Source: Mangifera indica (lineage: Eukaryota > Streptophyta > Magnoliopsida > Sapindales > Anacardiaceae). From it: DNA of 64,000 bases. Below, in pieces: positions 60,581 to 64,000 of the stretch. The stretch lies in NCBI RefSeq assembly GCF_011075055.1, contig NC_058139.1, positions 15,459,584-15,523,583 of the forward strand, given 5' to 3'. The position numbers and the translations under genes were made by a program. Each line of letters starts with the position of its first letter. Position 1 is the first letter of the stretch. The notes under the pieces were generated by a model, which was given only the letters and a program-made list of their open reading frames with translations, searched no databases and was not told where the DNA came from.

Positions 60581-62147
60581 TATTAGAGTATGCCCTAAAA
60601 ACCAATAGTTTTGTTGGTTTTAGGACTATATATCTTGCATATACATTTATTAATAAAGGAAAAGTTCTGTCATACTTCATATGTTTACTGCATCACTTTT
60701 ATATATATATGTTGTAGTTGTTTAGCTACATACATATGACATGTGAGAGGTCCCAATGAATTTTAATAAACGTTGTCAAATCGTTCCTTATATAGACAAT
60801 TTGTTTAGGCAATAATATTGCATAATGGTATATGCTATATCACCATAGTATATCATTAGATGAAATTAGGCGTGGTAGATGTACACATGGGTAAACAATA
60901 GAATCGTTTGATGGTTGGAGAACCGATCAAAGGTTATTATATTATATTATTTATCAAATGTGATTGCTAAACGATGATCACATAGGCATTGATATGCAAT
61001 CAATGATACATCGTAAATCATACTAGTGTATAGATCATTTAACTTAAGATATCACAATTGTACGTTGTTCTAAGATGTATGGTTCAAATGGTGTATACCA
61101 CGAGGCTAATCATTTTTCGTTCAGAAGCCAATTTGATCATATGTTGCTTGAGCGGGAGAGTAAGTGATGATCATATAAGGATCTATTGATTCAATTACTT
61201 CTAAGTTTCTGTGTGAATATCAAGAAACATAGAAATCTAAGATGCTAGCCATTGCATATAAAAGTCCACATGAAAAGAGTTTCGATATGGCACATTATGA
61301 TGTATTACTTGATATTCGAAGAGATTAAATATTGGATTTTGACATTTCATGAATTCAAGTTTAATCAGGATGTAATGATAGAAGGATTAGACTACATAGT
61401 ATATATGAATGAGTAAGAAAGGTTCATTTGACATTATATGAAGCTTGTACTTCATTGTGATGTAGGGGCCATAAGGCATTGCTACATGACAACACATGAT
61501 TAGTGGGAGCTTCGTTGCATAGCAAAAATCAAAATATATAGGTTAACGAAAGTGTTAGGTTGTATAGTTATATAATAAAACGTATCATCCAATATGAGGC
61601 CTACAACTATTCACTATAAACCTTAAAGGTCACACCTATATTTCAAGGAAGAAAATGGTATTATGAAAATGAAAATATTTATTCAAGGTTGGCTAGCATT
61701 TTCTGAACGTAAAAATAGTGCTTTTTTTATGAGATTTGAAAAAAGGGCAATATTGTTATTTTACAATTTTTAAATTGTTTAGGAAGTTGAATGAATAATT
61801 TTAGGCACAAATTAATTACAAACCAATAGAAAAATAACATATCCATTAACTTGAAAAATATCAAGTTTATGCTTAAAAATTTGTGAGAAGAAAAAATTTT
61901 TTTTTTCCCTTTTCTTCTTTCTTTAGCCGTGAAAGACACCATTGCTTTCCTTGAAGGGTGCAAGTCAAGGGATCACTTATTTTAATGATTCAAGCTTCCT
62001 AATTTCAAATTAAATTACAAGGTGCAAGGTATTTTTCATATTTCTATACTTTATTTCTTGAAACAACATGTGAATTTCATCCTACCATTATTGCATATGA
62101 TATAAATATGATCTAAATTATTTAATTTTGTTACCAAAATCCTTTCA
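60581..62147 (+). mobile_element. 3' LTR of copia A copy 2
   Basis: It starts TATTAGAGTATGCCC (first G changed to A relative to the partner) and ends CCTTTCA. It follows the RNase H remnant directly. Confidence 0.9.
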
Positions 62148-62688
62148 AAGAGGATAAAGAGAACCGTTGCTTAACAAACAAGCACCACAATTTTCATAAA
62201 CTAAGTCCCCCTAAATATTACATGGAGAAGTTAGACTTTTATATAAGCCTAAAAAACAATAAAATAATACGTTTGAATTCAAATAAAAGGCAAAATATTA
62301 GTTTATAGAACTTTTCCCAAGTGGCAAGGGACAAGGAGCCACCCAAAGTTGACAACCTCGTCTTTGTCGAATTAGGAAACCTTGAGCCACCCACATATCT
62401 TCTATATTAATGTTTCTCCTTGGATTTGTGTCTTCCCAAGGTGAGCTAATACAAAAATGCTTAATGATGTTCATGATAATAAAGTACAAGATTATACTAA
62501 TACATATTAAACACACATGCATTTACATTAGGCTTAGTTATTAAGCTTGGATCCAAGTGCACTTAATGGAGTAGTTTAGGCCCAAAGATAAATGCAAGGC
62601 CATTTGACATGGAGTTAAGTCATGGACTTTGGGTAAGATGATGGAGCTTGATAAGTTGCTTGATGAATCCTTGGGTAACTTTATATCA

Positions 62689-63000
62689 AATTACCTAATT
62701 ACTAACTAAACCACTAATATAAATATATGCATTTTAGTTCATTTCAAGCATGAGATGTTCATTTGAACTAAAAAGCCTTTTCTTACTAAAAGAAATTTCT
62801 CTCTTTCTTCTCTCTAGTTTCGGCCAAAACCACTTTGCTTCATTTAGTGCATTTCTTTGGAGACTTGATAATGGTGAATTTATCCTCCACCATATTTCAT
62901 CAAATATTTGAGCTTGGAGTTGGTAAAAAATTTAACCTTCTTCATATAAGCTTATATTCCATTGACTCATGCTTATATGTTACATGCATGTGCATTTTAC
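62689..63000. other. Unassigned sequence
   Basis: AT-rich flank of LTR-X copy 2 without a gene or terminus that I can support. Confidence 0.3.
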
Positions 63001-63915
63001 ATCATTTTCTTCATCAAGTTCTTTCAAGCCCATCTCATTAAGGGCCCAAACATGGCATGACCACCTAAAGTACAAGTTGATTGGCCCAGCTCTTAAGGCC
63101 TACTATCGTGCGAAACTTAGTTTGACACAACCCACAGGCATGATAGTCATGCTAAAGCCACCTTGGCAAACCAACCATCACCTCTAGGGCTAGCCTATCA
63201 ACAATTACTTGTCAGTTATACTTTTATGACACATCACTTTATATTCTTATTAATTATGGAAACACATATTGTTTTGTGGAGTGTGGTATTGTTAAGAGAT
63301 TGGGTTTGAGACTTACTAGGATAGCTTAGAAATTCATAATAAATTTTCCAAATGGAGATTGTCTTTTTTTTTTTTTTTGGTAAGTAAGTATATTATTCAC
63401 AACCTAGCCAAAGCAAGGAACAAAAACAACCTAAGTTGAGCTTGACCTAAAAAGACAACAAACTAGCAAGACTGTACAAAGAAACAAGCAATAGAATAAA
63501 AGAATAATACCTCAACCCATAGGACAATCCCTTTGGTGAAGAGTAAATAAACAAAAGGAGCCAAAACCCTTAGATTGTGTTATCAATGATTGTGAAGGGT
63601 AGAGAGTTGTTAGTCAACTTGATAGTGTTTGACATGCCTAATTTTGACATCATATTAGGGATAAAGGTTTTTAGAGATACATTGCTAAGATTGATTGTTA
63701 GAGGAAAAAGATTAGATTTACCCTTGATGATGGGGACTTTTGGTAAGATGTGTTACTTCACACTTTGGTGGAAATCTCAAATCACCAAAAGTTGCTATAT
63801 GTTTTTGTTTGCAAGCAACAACAACGTTTTGCACAATAGATATAATAAAATAAATAAATCAGTTAGTTTTCATAATACATGTATATTTCATATATTATTT
63901 CGAAAAACAAAATGA
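63001..63915 (+). pseudogene. Ty3/gypsy gag-protease remnant, split by a LINE tail
   Basis: Before the insertion the frame reads YILINYGNTYCFVECGIVKRLG, an aspartic-protease start in which the DSG core is changed to NYG. After the insertion, at 63577, it continues KGRELLVNLIVFDMPNFDII then LGIKVF, matching the [20 protein letters not shown] segment of the chromovirus at 44723-46471. It is a distant relative on the opposite strand and cannot be active. Confidence 0.7.
63363..63571 (-). mobile_element. 5'-truncated LINE (L1-like) 3' tail
   Basis: A 209-bp insertion starts with a run of about 15 T (a poly-A tail in minus). It is flanked by 7-bp AGATTGT repeats at 63356-63362 and 63572-63578. 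It interrupts a gypsy protease remnant whose reading resumes on the other side. Poly-A, variable-length duplication and 5' truncation fit LINE-driven insertion; the TTTTGTTTATTTACTC-like body has no SINE boxes. Confidence 0.65.
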
Positions 63916-64000
63916 ATTTTGAAAAATACTTGTTAAAATACCCTAAACTAAAAAAAAAATCAATTACCCCCCAAAATGGAATATATCAATAACACCCTTA
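63916..64000. other. Window end, no gene seen
   Basis: Short A- and C-rich runs only. Confidence 0.4.

Larger units (their letters stand above)
52874..62147 (+). mobile_element. Ty1/copia element (family A, copy 2), complete structure but dead
   Basis: The LTRs 52874-54487 and 60581-62147 enclose a perfect tRNA-iMet primer site, a 2.1-kb leader, gag with a zinc knuckle, protease, integrase, reverse transcriptase, RNase H and a polypurine-like tract, in copia order. Stops and shifts affect every domain. Flanks GAAAA and AAGAG could be a decayed target duplication of GAAAG. It is related to copia A copy 1, but better preserved in its LTRs. Confidence 0.92.
52565..62688 (-). mobile_element. LTR-X copy 2, right (5') LTR, split by a copia element
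   Basis: The two LTR pieces, 52565-52873 and 62148-62688, are contiguous in LTR-X copy 1 (around 15590) and together give about 850 bp. The break falls inside the repeat phrase AAAGGAGAAA/GGATAAAG. Everything between the pieces is the copia element of family A, copy 2. Confidence 0.6.

Overview
This window looks like nuclear DNA of a flowering plant, most likely a eudicot. It is AT-rich and most of it is dead or nested transposable elements. One low-copy host gene stands out: an intronless DYW-type pentatricopeptide repeat (PPR) gene at 18157-20043 on the minus strand, a family expanded in land plants. Retrotransposon primer-binding sites match plant initiator tRNA-Met, and the only near-complete retroelement is a Ty3/gypsy chromovirus. 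I see no tRNA or rRNA gene, no CRISPR array and no bacterial-type operon. The species cannot be named from the sequence.

Layout. 1-8.3 kb: the end of a gypsy LTR, then a minus-strand Ty1/copia element (family B) with its gag-protease, leader, primer site and an LTR at 6181-7855 that has internal sequence on both sides. A gypsy LTR with its own primer site lies inside it. 8.6-14.2 kb: a plus-strand family-B copy with a triplicated zinc-knuckle region, reverse transcriptase and RNase H remnants, and an LTR interrupted by a tRNA-type SINE. 15.2-17.3 kb: an LTR of a small family (called LTR-X here) and a 561-bp tandem duplication. 18.2-20.0 kb: the PPR gene. 21.6-30.8 kb: a decayed minus-strand copia element (family A, copy 1) with two 1.6-kb LTRs. 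30.8-38.6 kb: SINE, solo gypsy LTR, another family-B LTR and unassigned AT-rich DNA. 38.6-49.2 kb: a three-level nest, in which a tandem array was hit by a Mutator-like element with 9-bp target duplications, and one arm of that element was then hit by a 9.37-kb chromovirus with 5-bp target duplications. 49.2-51.5 kb: a candidate miniature LTR element, a second Mutator-like arm and a tandem array. 51.5-62.7 kb: a collapsed LTR-X element whose left LTR holds an hAT-like insertion and whose right LTR holds a complete but dead copia element (family A, copy 2, plus strand). 62.7-64 kb: gypsy protease remnants split by a 5'-truncated LINE tail.

Function. The PPR protein probably acts in organelle C-to-U RNA editing and is the only gene likely to serve the host. 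The chromovirus is young: its LTRs differ at about nine substitutions in 2.2 kb by eye. It is nevertheless disabled by one in-frame stop and one single-base frameshift. All other elements are older and carry many stops, many of which look like C-to-T or G-to-A changes. No new biological system is demonstrated. The most unusual signals are a 228-bp array of eight small inverted repeats inside the chromovirus LTR, one class of which has a compensated stem change, and several insertions dated against each other by exact target-site duplications.
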